A stretch of DNA of 64,000 nucleotides from the NCBI GenBank assembly GCA_024280885.1, contig JAJRPF010000070.1:43861-107860 (forward strand), read 5' to 3'. The notes under the pieces are model-generated. The model saw only the letters and a list, made by a program, of their open reading frames with translations, did not search any database and was not told the DNA's origin. Origin of the DNA: Planctomycetota bacterium. Lineage in GTDB: Bacteria > Planctomycetota > JAJSAM01 > JAJVHW01. The position numbers and the translations under genes were made by a program. Of this stretch, positions 46,290-56,359 are shown in pieces; position 1 is the first letter of the stretch, and every line of letters begins with the position of its first letter.

Positions 46290-47219
46290 CTACGCCAACC
46301 CCGGCGTGAACCGATCCCCACCCATCATCTCATCCAGATTCCCACCCGGACGCAGCGCGGGGTCCTGATGGAACTCGCAGATGTGCTTCCACGCCTCCTC
46401 GGCCGTGTCGCAGATGTGGACGAGGTGCAGATCGTCGGGCGAGATCGTGCCTTCGGCGGCGATGAAGTCCCAGTCCACGATCCGGCGCCAGAACTCCTCG
46501 CCGACGAGTGCGATCGGGATCGGTTTCATCTTGAGCGTCTGAATGAGCGTCAGCGTCTCGAAGAGTTCGTCGAGCGTGCCGAACCCGCCCGGGAAGAAGA
46601 CCGCGGCCTTCGCGCGCAGGAGCAGGTGCAACTTGCGGACTGCAAAGTAGTGGAACTGGAAACAGAGTTCCGGGGTGATGTACGGGTTGGGCGCCTGTTC
46701 GAAGGGCAACGTGATGTTCATGCCGATGTTCTTTGCGCCGGCGTCCCACGCGCCACGATTGCCCGCTTCCATGATGCCCGGACCACCACCCGTCACGACG
46801 ACGTAGTGCAGGCGTCCACCCGCCTGGCACTCGGTGGAGATGAGATGGGCGAGGCGCCGCGCCTCGTCGTAGTAGCGCGCCTTCTTCTGAAGGTTCTCTG
46901 CGACGCGTAGATCGTAGGCCGCGCGTGTGTCGTCGGGGCGCTGCTGCGCCCGGCGAGCGGCCGTCTTGACGCGCTCCTCCGCCTCTTCCGCGTCGATGAT
47001 GCGGGAGCCTCCGAACATGACAACCGTGCTCTCAATGCCCTCTTCCTGCTGGAGCAACTCGGCCTTGATCAACTCGAGTTGAAGCCGTACCGGACGGAGG
47101 TCCGTGCGATGCAAGAGGCCAATATCCTCGTAGGCGCGCAGGTACGTCGGGCTCTCAAGTATGCGGCGGAGGTTCTGTTCGGGCGTGTAGGCAGGATCGC
47201 GTTGCATCGGGGACTCCAT
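46290..47219 (-). CDS. LOG-family Rossmann protein (TIGR00730-like)
   Basis: The 309-residue protein has VVTGGGPGIMEAGNRGA and FFPGGFGTLDELFE, the two phosphate-binding and catalytic signatures of LOG/lysine-decarboxylase-like proteins. In characterised members these bind a ribose-phosphate substrate and release the base from nucleoside 5'-monophosphates. The N-terminal 100 residues, including PTYLRAYEDIGLL, extend beyond the minimal 190-residue LOG fold, as in larger PpnN-like nucleosidases. It is convergent with the phosphohexomutase gene and stands alone. The substrate is not predictable. Confidence 0.85.
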   Translation of the reverse strand: MESPMQRDPAYTPEQNLRRILESPTYLRAYEDIGLLHRTDLRPVRLQLELIKAELLQQEEGIESTVVMFGGSRIIDAEEAEERVKTAARRAQQRPDDTRAAYDLRVAENLQKKARYYDEARRLAHLISTECQAGGRLHYVVVTGGGPGIMEAGNRGAWDAGAKNIGMNITLPFEQAPNPYITPELCFQFHYFAVRKLHLLLRAKAAVFFPGGFGTLDELFETLTLIQTLKMKPIPIALVGEEFWRRIVDWDFIAAEGTISPDDLHLVHICDTAEEAWKHICEFHQDPALRPGGNLDEMMGGDRFTPGLA

Positions 47220-47476
47220 GGAGACTCCGAGGCTATCAGTCTCCGACCATGTCGAAGACGAAGGGCGCTCGCCGCGTCCTTCGGCCGCACGGAGGCGGAC
47301 CGCGCGATCGCTGCGTGGGTGCCGATGGCGAGCCTGAGGACGAGCTGTGAGTGGACGCGCGAAAGTGGAGTGACTAGGATCCCATATGGATCTGGGCCGT
47401 GCGGAGGATGGACGCAGAGACGAACCCGCCGCCGAACGATCCCCAGGGGGAAACGAATATGCGTGGAGAAAGCAAT

Positions 47477-48559
47477 ATGCGCACCTCGACCGTCATCGCC
47501 GCCGCTTTCGTTCTGGTTGTCGCGCCGATGGCCTCGGCGGCGACGATCTCCGTTCCCGGGGATCAGCCGACGATCCAGGCCGCGATCGATGCGGCCCAGC
47601 CCGGCGACGTGATTCTGATCTCGGGCGGGACGTACGACGAGAATCCGATCATCGACAACAAGCAGAACCTGTCGCTGACCGCGAAAGGGAAGGTCGTGAT
47701 CAACGGCGCAACTGGCGACGACGAGGACGGGATCAGGATCACGAACTCATCGGGGATCTCCATCTCCAAGATCACGATCCAGGACGCCGAGGACAGTGGG
47801 ATCTACATCACCAAGTGCGATGGAGTGACCATCTCGAAGTGCACGATCAACGACGCCGAGGAAGACGGGATCGAGGTCGATGACGCGACGCGAATCAACG
47901 TCGAGAAGACCAAGATCAACAATGTCGGCGATGACGGGCTGACGTTCGGCTCCGCTGGCGACGATGTCTTCGTGACGAATTCGACTGCCACGAAGGTCAC
48001 GATTCAGGGCACGCAGGACAAGGGCGTGCAGACCAACGGCAGTGGCAACACATTCGACAAGGTGAAGGTCTTCTCAACCGAGGGTGTCGGCATTCGCGTT
48101 GCCGGTGGAGCGAATACGTTCACGAAGTGCTTCGTCAAGGGGACGGACGGTCCCGGTGTCATCTTCGAGAGCGATGGAAATCAGTTCATCGGCTGCAAGG
48201 TCATCCGCGCCGGCGACGAGGGGATCGAGATCCGGTCGAGTAACAACCGCGTCGAGAAGTGCAAGATCGTGAAGGTCGGTGAAGACGCGATCCTTCTGAA
48301 CGGTGACGGCAACACGATCATCAAGAACAAGCTGATCCGCCCGTCGGACGACGGTCTCGACGTCAATAGCGATAACAACATTCTCGAGAAGAATACGATC
48401 ACAAAGGCTGGCGACGACGGCGTCGATCTCAGCAGCCGGGGCTCCGGGAACATCTTCACGAAGAACAAGGCAATCGGCAGCTTTGGGTTTGACTTGGAAG
48501 ACGGCTCAGCGCCCGGCTCAAATACGTTCAAGGGCAACAATTTCAAGAAGACAAACTGA
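47477..48559 (+). CDS. Secreted right-handed beta-helix protein
   Basis: ATG at 47477 follows TGGAGAAAG; an earlier ATG at 47459 is possible. The 360-residue product has a signal peptide (FVLVVAPMASA), then repeated 20-25 residue coils rich in Asn, Asp, Lys and Gly (ISISKITIQDAEDSGIYI; NNRVEKCKIVKVGEDAILLN). The pattern is that of NosD/pectin-lyase parallel beta-helices. TIQAAIDAAQPGDVI is the usual entry coil. Lysine content is higher than in neighbouring genes. No catalytic residue set is clear, so a polysaccharide-binding or surface role is as likely as lyase activity. Confidence 0.75.
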   Translation: MRTSTVIAAAFVLVVAPMASAATISVPGDQPTIQAAIDAAQPGDVILISGGTYDENPIIDNKQNLSLTAKGKVVINGATGDDEDGIRITNSSGISISKITIQDAEDSGIYITKCDGVTISKCTINDAEEDGIEVDDATRINVEKTKINNVGDDGLTFGSAGDDVFVTNSTATKVTIQGTQDKGVQTNGSGNTFDKVKVFSTEGVGIRVAGGANTFTKCFVKGTDGPGVIFESDGNQFIGCKVIRAGDEGIEIRSSNNRVEKCKIVKVGEDAILLNGDGNTIIKNKLIRPSDDGLDVNSDNNILEKNTITKAGDDGVDLSSRGSGNIFTKNKAIGSFGFDLEDGSAPGSNTFKGNNFKKTN

Positions 48560-48672
48560 CCCCGGCAGGTGCCCACGCGACGACGCTCGCTCCGGGAGTC
48601 GCCGTCGCGGTGGAGGTCGCGAAGTCGCGTCACCATCGATGCCGACTCGATGCCGACGACGCGGGCTCGCGG

Positions 48673-51600
48673 TCAGTCCCGACCCCACAGCCGGTCCGAC
48701 AGCGTCTGTAGCCACGCCTTCCGCGCGTCCGGCAGATCGTCCGGGATCTTGGCTCCGGTCACCAGGAGACGCGCCTCGTCGCTGAGGTCGTCGATGGCCG
48801 CTAGCGTACACCGCAGGGTCGCATGATCCGCGTTCGCGCCCGTCGCGGCGACGTGCTCGCTGACCTCTGACGCGAACTCCGCGTCGCCCGCGTGCGCTTC
48901 CTCCACGTCGTTCGACGGGCCCAGCGCGTTGATGGCGTCCACGACGAGCTTCTTGCGTTCACCGTAGTTCAGTCGTGCCAAGTCCTCGGGGAGTAGCGGC
49001 TTGCCGATCCAGATACTCTGCGTGCCGTGGCCGAGCGGGAACTCGAGGCGCGTCTCGGTCGGATGACGTGGGAGCGCGCCGACGAAGCGAACGGGAACGA
49101 CGGGTGCGTTCACCTTCAGAGCCATGTCGACGAACGCACCGCTCATCTTCGTGACCGGCGTCGCGCAGGAGAGGGAGCGCGTGCCTTCGACGTGCACCAT
49201 CACCGACTTGCCCGGTCCCGCCATCTCGGCCGCCAACTCGCCGATGATCCGCGGGAGTGACGTCTTGTCCTCGCGATCGAAGAACGCGATGACGCCCGGA
49301 TCGCTCACGCCCGGATACTTGAAACTGTGATCGATGAGCGCGCCCAGCCACGTCTGCCGATGCTCGGCCTTCGCAAGTGTCACGGTGGGGACGGTGGAGA
49401 GGGCCGACGCGATGATCGAGAAGAGGAGCGACTCGACGCCGACCTGGTGGTTGCCGAGGTAGAGCAGACTGCGTCCTCGAACGGCGGCCCAGGCCTCCGG
49501 GTCCTCGATGTGCACGGTGTGGACGAAACGTTCGATCAGGCCGTAGTAGAGGTCCTCGACTGGCCACCGGCCGATGCCGAACCAATCGCTCCAATATCGC
49601 CGTACGGGCGTGATATCGAGCCCGGGCGTGCCCGCGTCCTCGGCCACGAACGCGTCGCCGTCGCGGGAGACGGTGATGCGCCGCCCGGAGAGCGGTCGGT
49701 CACGTGTGCCAGCGAGCCAGACCTGGCCCTCGCGGCGCAGGTAGACGTCGCCGGGGTGTACGGCCAATCGCGCGGCTGCGTGTTCCTTCGCGACGACGCG
49801 CTCCGCCGTCTCGTCCGGGGACCCATCCACGCGATAGAGCGCAGCGACTGTCCCCGGCAGCCAGTCCGTCGCGCGTACGTCGGCCACAGAGAGTCGGCTC
49901 GCGCTATCTGCGTCTACCGAGGAGAGACGCAGGCCCGGCACGTGCTGCCGCTCGCCCAGGAATGCCTGTCGCAGGAGCGGGTCCGCGGAGCCGATGACGC
50001 CCTTCGGGAAGAGTGCCTCGACGAGTCGGAACGAGATCCACGCGGCGTCGCCAGCCCAGAGCTGGACGAGGAACGCGGGGAACCGTGGGCCACCGTGGAA
50101 GCCGTCGAAGCGCACTTCGCAGCGGACGTCGCCCGCCGTGGGCGTCGCGCCGTGGATGCGCAGTTTCTGGATGAACGCCGGATACGCGACCTGGTCGGTC
50201 GGGATCTCGTCACACCATTGGTGCAGGTCGTCGTGCGGGATCGCATGCGTCGCGCCGTCGAGGAGGACTTGATGCAAGACACCGCGAGGAGCGGTCGCGA
50301 TCCCGGCATCGAGGATTGCAGACGCTCCGTTGCTGCCCATTGTCAGAGAGCGCAGCACGTGGAACGCAGGACCGTGGAAGAGGCGTCCCGTGGCATACGG
50401 CGAGTCGACAGGCTTCCCATCCGTGAGTGCGGCCAATGCGTCCGGCGTGGCGGCGAACACCGTCCCGAAGACGGGTGTGCCGGTCGCTGCGACAGCGAAC
50501 TCGCCTGCGTCATCGGCGAGCAATGCGACGACGCCCTTGTCGTTCGTTTCTGTTCGCAGACGTGTGGGGCCGTCGACTACGAGCCAGCGCTTGACCTGCA
50601 CCCGCTCGAAACCGATCAGCTTCTCCTCTGCGTCACCGTCGGCCGGGCGCGCCGCCGCGGCCAGACGATCCACCATTGACATCATCGGAAGCGCCGGAAC
50701 CGTCCATGTCGGGCGATGATCGCCGAGCCATGTATCGACCGCCGGATCGAGCGACTCGTCCGCATTCGACGCGGCGTTGCCGTCTCTGCCATCGTCGCCG
50801 CCGTCGGAGCGTCCGGGGACGATTCGCATCCCGATATTCGACGCTTCGTAGATGCGCTTCCCGTCTACCCAGAGCGACGCCTCGGCAATCGCGAAGGGGC
50901 CACGTTCATCGACGCCCGTCTCGACGACGTCGAGCGTCGTGGAGATGACCTTGTTCTTCGGAACGACCTGGCCACGATATTTCCAGGTCATGGCCGCGCC
51001 GAGCGCGAGCGGCTCGAAGCGCGCACCCGGGATGCCGGCGCCCATGCCCGTATCCAGCATGAAGAACTGGAGCAACTGGATCATGGCCTCGATGCCGAGC
51101 GAACCCGGCTGCACGGGGTCCTGATAGAAGTGCGCCTTGAAGAACCACTCGCTCGGGTCGACGTCCTTCTCCGCGCGGAGCCGCCCCTTGCCATGCACGC
51201 CGCCCTCGGGCCAGTAGCCGGTCACGCGGTCGAACATCAAGAGCATCGGTGCAGCGAGGCGCGGCGCGCCCGCGCAGTAGCGTTCGGGTTGTTGCGTCAG
51301 GTCAATCAGCACGTTGGAGTCGTCCGCGATCGCCGCCTTGTGGTGATCCTCAAGCGGCAGGCCGACCTGATTGTCGAATGCCTCGGGCGGGAAGAAACCG
51401 AAGACCGTCTTCATGTCGTAGATGAGGCGTTCCGCGACGTAACAGCCGACCTCGAACGACTCGATGATCATGCCCGCTGACTTGCTGATGCTCGTGATCT
51501 TGACCTTCGTCACAAGCGTGCCGGAATGCGGCAACATCTCCTCGTGCAGCGTGCCGGTTCCGTCGAGGTTGCGGAACATCAGGTCCTTCGGCTCGTGCGC

Positions 51601-54600
51601 GGCACTGCCGACGAACGACGCGAGCCAACCGCACGGCTGGAGCGCCGCCTCGAGGAGCACAGCGAAGGGCATCGTCGCGTTGCCGTTCTCGTCGAAGTAC
51701 CACTGCTCGGTCGGAATGTCGTATTCGAGCTCGATCGTCGTGCCCTTCTGCATCCCGCCGATCGGGCCGTCGATGGACGTGACACGCGACATGAAGTGGT
51801 ACGGCGGACCGGGGAGCCGCGCGACCTTGCGATGTCCGTCGAAGGGCGCGTACATCGGACCGAAAGCATCCGACGGCTTACCCCAGGCGCACGCGAGGAG
51901 CGACGCGTAGTCAAATGCGAACCCGTCGGCCTCGGCGACAGGCGTTCGCTCGACGTGATCGCGGAGCAATTCTGGCTTGCTCGTCAGCGGCCAGTTTGGT
52001 GTGAGACGCAACCCCATGCGGCGGCAGTGGAAGGCCTTCAGGCCGTCGATCGTGCAGAGGATGTCGGCATAGAGCGTCGGCTCGGGTCCGTCGATGACCT
52101 CCTCGACGAAGATCTCGTACACGAGGTTCTTGTTCGTCGGGAGAACCTGACCGCGACAGCGCAACTGGTACGGCTCGTCCGGCACGGGCTCGAAGCGCCA
52201 GCCGTCCTTGTTGATCGTGTAGCCGAGCGCGGCCATGTAGATCGCCATCGTCTGCAGGCAGCCTTCGAACATGAGCGTACCGGGCATGCACGGGTCGTTC
52301 TTGAAGTGGCCCTCGAAGAACCAATCGTCCGGCTCGATCGTGTCGATTGCGCGCAGGTAGCCGCGACCCCACGGACCGCCCTTCACGTCGATCTCCGTGA
52401 CCTCGTCGAGGAAGAGCATGCGACCGCCGGCGATCCGCGGCGTGCGCGTGTGCGGCATCGAGTACTCGAACCCGGGCCCGAAGCAATCCCAAGGGCGGCC
52501 GTCGGCGAATGCTTCGAGTTCTACGCGCGAGAGTGACGTGCGCACATCTGCGACGACCGGTGCATCGAGACGCGGCGCGTCGCAGTGGTCGCCCGTCTCG
52601 GCGTCCCACAGAATGCCGGCCGAGTCGGCGAGTTCCTGCGCCGAGAAGAACCCGGCCTGGCCGGAGCGCACCTGCAGGCGCGTCTTGCCGTCGACGCGAC
52701 AATCGTAGTGGAAGAAGAAGAGGCGGATGTCGCCCTGGCGCGCGTGACCGTCCACGTGGATGTCGTAGCGTAGCGTGTCCCCCGGCGTCGGTAGACCACC
52801 GCGATACGTCAGCTCGCAGCCGAGAAGTCGGTACCCGCGCTCGCCCTTGTTCAGGAGATCCACGCCGAGCCACGAGATGAGTAACAGGTCGGCTTGGCCG
52901 GACTCAATCATTACACCCGCTGGCATCACGCCGTCGTGCATGTAGAAGGCGTCTTCGGTGATGTCGGTTTCGGTCCAGATGGTGCCCTTGCCCATGGACG
53001 CTGGTTCGCCCACGATGCCCGTCACGCGGTCGCATAGGAGCAGTGGCGGCTCGGGCATCCGCACCTGCAGTTCCCACTGGTCCTGCGCCTCGAACTCCGG
53101 GCCGAAGATCGTCGAGATCTTCCCACCCGCGTGCGTCAGGAGGTCTTCGCGACACCAAGTACGTGTGCCGGTCGGGGGCCCGTGCTCGTCGCGAGAAGGC
53201 GTCACCACCGGTCGCGTCGCAGTCGTTGCAGCGGGTGCCGGAGTGGGTGCCGTTGCCAGAGTGGGGGCGGCTGCGACGGGAGCGGCGGGCGCGGGCGGCG
53301 CTGCGGGCGTCGTCGCGGGAGCCGGTGATCGAGCTGCCATCGACGTCACGGGCGCGGCGATGACTGGCGCGGTGGCGACCGATGTGTACGCGCCGGCGTA
53401 TGCAGCCGAACCGCCACCGCCACCGCGTGCGAGGGCGATTGTCTCGACGGCGCGGCGCCGCAGATCCATGAAGCGTGTCTGTGCGGCGCTCTGACTCGCC
53501 ATGAACTCGCGATGCGCGGCGGCAAGGCGCAGTTGGAACTGCTGTGCCGGGGAACTCTGCGCGAAGCGCGGATCCGCATGCGGCATTGGCGCCCGGGTCG
53601 GCGTCGGGAACTGTGCCGTGGGCACTGCTGCGATAGGCGCCGCGGGCGTTGCAATCGCGGGTGGTGCCACCGCGACGGCGACCGGCGCCGAGACGGCGCG
53701 TGGTGGGGGGGTGGCATCTCCCGACACGGACGGGAGGGCGGGGGCGGGAACCATATGCTGCATGCCGTTGACCATGGGGGCGATGGGAAGAGTGAGAATG
53801 GAGACAGTGGGAACCGCCTGCGCGGCTCCAGTGTGCGTCGCGGCGGGCGGACCCGCGCCGGCGATCGGCGGGAGGCGGACGGCGCCACGATGTGCGTCGA
53901 GACGCAGCATCGGGCCGGTGGGCGCCACGGTGACGATACTCGCGTCGGGCGCCGTGCCGGTCGTGCTGGCGACGGGGCGTACGTGCGTGAGCGCAGACTG
54001 GCCGAGCACGGCGTCAACGCGTACGTCGATGCCCGTGACGGGCCGACCGAACGCTGAACCGCGTGCGCACGCCGCAGCCGCTGCGGCGATGTGAACGAGG
54101 CCCGAGGCCGCATGCGCATGGCCCGCTACGCGCGTGACCTCCGAGTCGCCGCGGGCGAGGTGCCACGTCGTGATCGCACTTTCTTCGGATGCGTTCTCGC
54201 TTGGCGGCGACTTGCTTGCTCCCGAGTCGCCGTGCGCTTGTTCGATCAGTGCCAGCGGCGTATCGCCGTCGCGACGCGCATCGTCGAGGCGTTTCAAGAC
54301 CAGAACCACCGCCGCATCGCCCGGTGTCGTGGCGCCGTTCAGCGCGTCGAGCGCAGCGCGATGGATCGGTTCGCACGAGAGATCCACGCCGCCGACGAGC
54401 GCCGCGTCGCACTCGCCGGCGCGCAGTGCGCGCAGCGCGAGTTCGAGCGCACGCACGCCGGAGAGTTCTTCCGACGAGACCGTGTGGCTCGGCCCTGCGA
54501 GATCGAATTGACTGTTCAGACGGTTGGCCGGGATATTCGGCATCGTGCCGAGGACGCTCGCGGCTTGCAACTCGGGGATCACGGCGTCGCGTGCGGACTC

Positions 54601-56349
54601 CACCCAGCCAGTGGGGATGGCGGCGCCGCTGCGTGTCCAGTGGCGCGCGAACTCTGCGAGACGCCAGCGCATGCCGTAGCGCGCGACCTCCGGATCGCAT
54701 TGCATACCGACCAACACGGACGTTCGGTCGGTAGGAACCGAGACGCCTTCGAGGGCCTCCTGCGCAGCGGCGAGGAGCAGCGTCTGCTGTCCGAGCGACA
54801 TCTGGAGATCGCGCGGTGGAAAGCGCAATCCTTGGAGCGGCATCTCGATCGTGTCGATGCGCGCGGTGCCGTCCGCAGCCAGCAACGACGTGCCTTCCGC
54901 GATCGCGGTCGCGAACTCCGCGCGACTCTTCGCGCTCCCGACACGCGTTCCCATCGCGACGATCGCAATGTCTCCGCCGGGCGGCTGCGGCGCCGCGGTC
55001 GGCAGGATCGACGTATCGCCCGTCCACTCGTCCACGACGACGTGCGCGTTGTTGCCACCGAAACCGAACGCGCTGATACCCGCGCGTCGGAGTCCCGTCC
55101 ACGGCTCGGCCTTCGTCAGAAGCCGGAAGGGTGAGTCAGCGACGGCGTCGAGCGGCCGCTCGACGTGCAATGTCGGTGGACGCACCCCTGCGCGCATCGC
55201 GCCGAGCACCTTGATGAGTCCGGCCGCGCCAGCCGCCGTGATCAGGTGCCCCGTGTTGGACTTGAGGGAACCGATCGGGAGGTCACTCGCACCCGCGAAG
55301 ACCGCGGAGGAACTCGCGATTTCAACCCCGTCGCCGACGACCGTTCCGGTCGAGTGGCACTCAAGCAGCGTGACGCTCGTCGGGTCGAGGCCCGCGACGT
55401 CATATGCCTGCCGGATCGCGCGCGCTTGCGGTGGGGCGGTCGGGACGAGCAATCCGCGTCCGCGCCCGTCGTTCGAGAGGCCGATCCCACGGATCACTCC
55501 GTGGATCGTGCGGCCATCCGCGACGGCGTCCTCGAGACGCATCAACGCAACGATGGCAGCGCCCTCGGCCGGGAGCAGACCGTCTGCGTCGGCGTGGAAC
55601 GGACGACTCTGCCCCGACCGCGAGAGGGCCTGCAAGGCAGAGAAGCCGGTGTGAATGAAGAGGTCGTCCGCGCAGTTGACGGCGCCCGCAAGCATCAGAT
55701 CGGCGCGGCCGTCGCGCAGCGCGTCGCAGGCGTGCTTGATGGCGTAGAGCGACGACGCGCACGCGGCATCGAGCGCGAACGCACCGGCGCCGAGTTCTAG
55801 GGCTGCCGCCAGAAGATGCGCCGGTAGGCCGGAGTTGAACCGATCGCGCGGGTCCGCTGTCGGCACATCCGCGAGTGTGGATGCTGCGCCGTCGAGAAGC
55901 TCTGGATCGGAGAGCCAGAGCGACTCCGCGAACCGTGACATTCCGGCGCTCGGAAACGAGAGGTTGCCGACGATGGCTCCGGCGCGCGCACCGCCGCGAA
56001 TGGCGCCTGCATCGGAGAGCGCTTCGCGCGCTGCGTGCAGCAGCCAACGGAAGACCGGATCGAGTCCGGAGATCGCGTCGGCGGGAACGGCGAATCCGCT
56101 CGCGTCGAAGAGCTCGTCGAACCCCGTGACATAGCCCCCGCGGTCCGACCACGTGCGATCCGCAGACGATGCGGGACCGTCACAGAGTGCGAGATCGCGT
56201 CCGAGGCGCCAGCGTCCATCGGGCACGGATGACGTCAGGTCGCGGCCTTCGGCCACGGCGTCCCAGAGAGCAGCGGGGGAGAGCGCGCCGGGAAGGACAC
56301 AGCCCATCCCCACGACGGCAATCGGTCGAAACGAAGAGTGCGCGCTCAT
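48673..56349 (-). CDS. pfaC: PUFA synthase subunit PfaC-like: KS-CLF-DH-PS-DH-acyltransferase
   Basis: This 2558-residue megasynthase carries, in order: KS (Cys in DAACASS near 196, His in ECHSTGT near 333, SNTGH near 366); chain-length factor, with SSEEL near 623 replacing the Cys; an Ala/Pro linker (about 780-1065); four hot-dog units arranged as two FabA-like dehydratases (active His in FEGHFKNDPCMPGT near 1350 and FKAHFYQDPVQPGS near 1740; the other two degenerate); a polyketide-type dehydratase (WLGDHRP near 1874, FHGPAF near 1996); a PPTase-like remnant (RVVAKEH near 2185); and a PlsC/AGPAT acyltransferase (NHQVGVES near 2300, VEGTRS near 2390). No acyltransferase lies between CLF and DH. 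It starts 10 bp after pfaA. Confidence 0.88.
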   Translation of the reverse strand: MSAHSSFRPIAVVGMGCVLPGALSPAALWDAVAEGRDLTSSVPDGRWRLGRDLALCDGPASSADRTWSDRGGYVTGFDELFDASGFAVPADAISGLDPVFRWLLHAAREALSDAGAIRGGARAGAIVGNLSFPSAGMSRFAESLWLSDPELLDGAASTLADVPTADPRDRFNSGLPAHLLAAALELGAGAFALDAACASSLYAIKHACDALRDGRADLMLAGAVNCADDLFIHTGFSALQALSRSGQSRPFHADADGLLPAEGAAIVALMRLEDAVADGRTIHGVIRGIGLSNDGRGRGLLVPTAPPQARAIRQAYDVAGLDPTSVTLLECHSTGTVVGDGVEIASSSAVFAGASDLPIGSLKSNTGHLITAAGAAGLIKVLGAMRAGVRPPTLHVERPLDAVADSPFRLLTKAEPWTGLRRAGISAFGFGGNNAHVVVDEWTGDTSILPTAAPQPPGGDIAIVAMGTRVGSAKSRAEFATAIAEGTSLLAADGTARIDTIEMPLQGLRFPPRDLQMSLGQQTLLLAAAQEALEGVSVPTDRTSVLVGMQCDPEVARYGMRWRLAEFARHWTRSGAAIPTGWVESARDAVIPELQAASVLGTMPNIPANRLNSQFDLAGPSHTVSSEELSGVRALELALRALRAGECDAALVGGVDLSCEPIHRAALDALNGATTPGDAAVVLVLKRLDDARRDGDTPLALIEQAHGDSGASKSPPSENASEESAITTWHLARGDSEVTRVAGHAHAASGLVHIAAAAAACARGSAFGRPVTGIDVRVDAVLGQSALTHVRPVASTTGTAPDASIVTVAPTGPMLRLDAHRGAVRLPPIAGAGPPAATHTGAAQAVPTVSILTLPIAPMVNGMQHMVPAPALPSVSGDATPPPRAVSAPVAVAVAPPAIATPAAPIAAVPTAQFPTPTRAPMPHADPRFAQSSPAQQFQLRLAAAHREFMASQSAAQTRFMDLRRRAVETIALARGGGGGSAAYAGAYTSVATAPVIAAPVTSMAARSPAPATTPAAPPAPAAPVAAAPTLATAPTPAPAATTATRPVVTPSRDEHGPPTGTRTWCREDLLTHAGGKISTIFGPEFEAQDQWELQVRMPEPPLLLCDRVTGIVGEPASMGKGTIWTETDITEDAFYMHDGVMPAGVMIESGQADLLLISWLGVDLLNKGERGYRLLGCELTYRGGLPTPGDTLRYDIHVDGHARQGDIRLFFFHYDCRVDGKTRLQVRSGQAGFFSAQELADSAGILWDAETGDHCDAPRLDAPVVADVRTSLSRVELEAFADGRPWDCFGPGFEYSMPHTRTPRIAGGRMLFLDEVTEIDVKGGPWGRGYLRAIDTIEPDDWFFEGHFKNDPCMPGTLMFEGCLQTMAIYMAALGYTINKDGWRFEPVPDEPYQLRCRGQVLPTNKNLVYEIFVEEVIDGPEPTLYADILCTIDGLKAFHCRRMGLRLTPNWPLTSKPELLRDHVERTPVAEADGFAFDYASLLACAWGKPSDAFGPMYAPFDGHRKVARLPGPPYHFMSRVTSIDGPIGGMQKGTTIELEYDIPTEQWYFDENGNATMPFAVLLEAALQPCGWLASFVGSAAHEPKDLMFRNLDGTGTLHEEMLPHSGTLVTKVKITSISKSAGMIIESFEVGCYVAERLIYDMKTVFGFFPPEAFDNQVGLPLEDHHKAAIADDSNVLIDLTQQPERYCAGAPRLAAPMLLMFDRVTGYWPEGGVHGKGRLRAEKDVDPSEWFFKAHFYQDPVQPGSLGIEAMIQLLQFFMLDTGMGAGIPGARFEPLALGAAMTWKYRGQVVPKNKVISTTLDVVETGVDERGPFAIAEASLWVDGKRIYEASNIGMRIVPGRSDGGDDGRDGNAASNADESLDPAVDTWLGDHRPTWTVPALPMMSMVDRLAAAARPADGDAEEKLIGFERVQVKRWLVVDGPTRLRTETNDKGVVALLADDAGEFAVAATGTPVFGTVFAATPDALAALTDGKPVDSPYATGRLFHGPAFHVLRSLTMGSNGASAILDAGIATAPRGVLHQVLLDGATHAIPHDDLHQWCDEIPTDQVAYPAFIQKLRIHGATPTAGDVRCEVRFDGFHGGPRFPAFLVQLWAGDAAWISFRLVEALFPKGVIGSADPLLRQAFLGERQHVPGLRLSSVDADSASRLSVADVRATDWLPGTVAALYRVDGSPDETAERVVAKEHAAARLAVHPGDVYLRREGQVWLAGTRDRPLSGRRITVSRDGDAFVAEDAGTPGLDITPVRRYWSDWFGIGRWPVEDLYYGLIERFVHTVHIEDPEAWAAVRGRSLLYLGNHQVGVESLLFSIIASALSTVPTVTLAKAEHRQTWLGALIDHSFKYPGVSDPGVIAFFDREDKTSLPRIIGELAAEMAGPGKSVMVHVEGTRSLSCATPVTKMSGAFVDMALKVNAPVVPVRFVGALPRHPTETRLEFPLGHGTQSIWIGKPLLPEDLARLNYGERKKLVVDAINALGPSNDVEEAHAGDAEFASEVSEHVAATGANADHATLRCTLAAIDDLSDEARLLVTGAKIPDDLPDARKAWLQTLSDRLWGRD

Positions 56350-56359
56350 CGCGGTGGGC

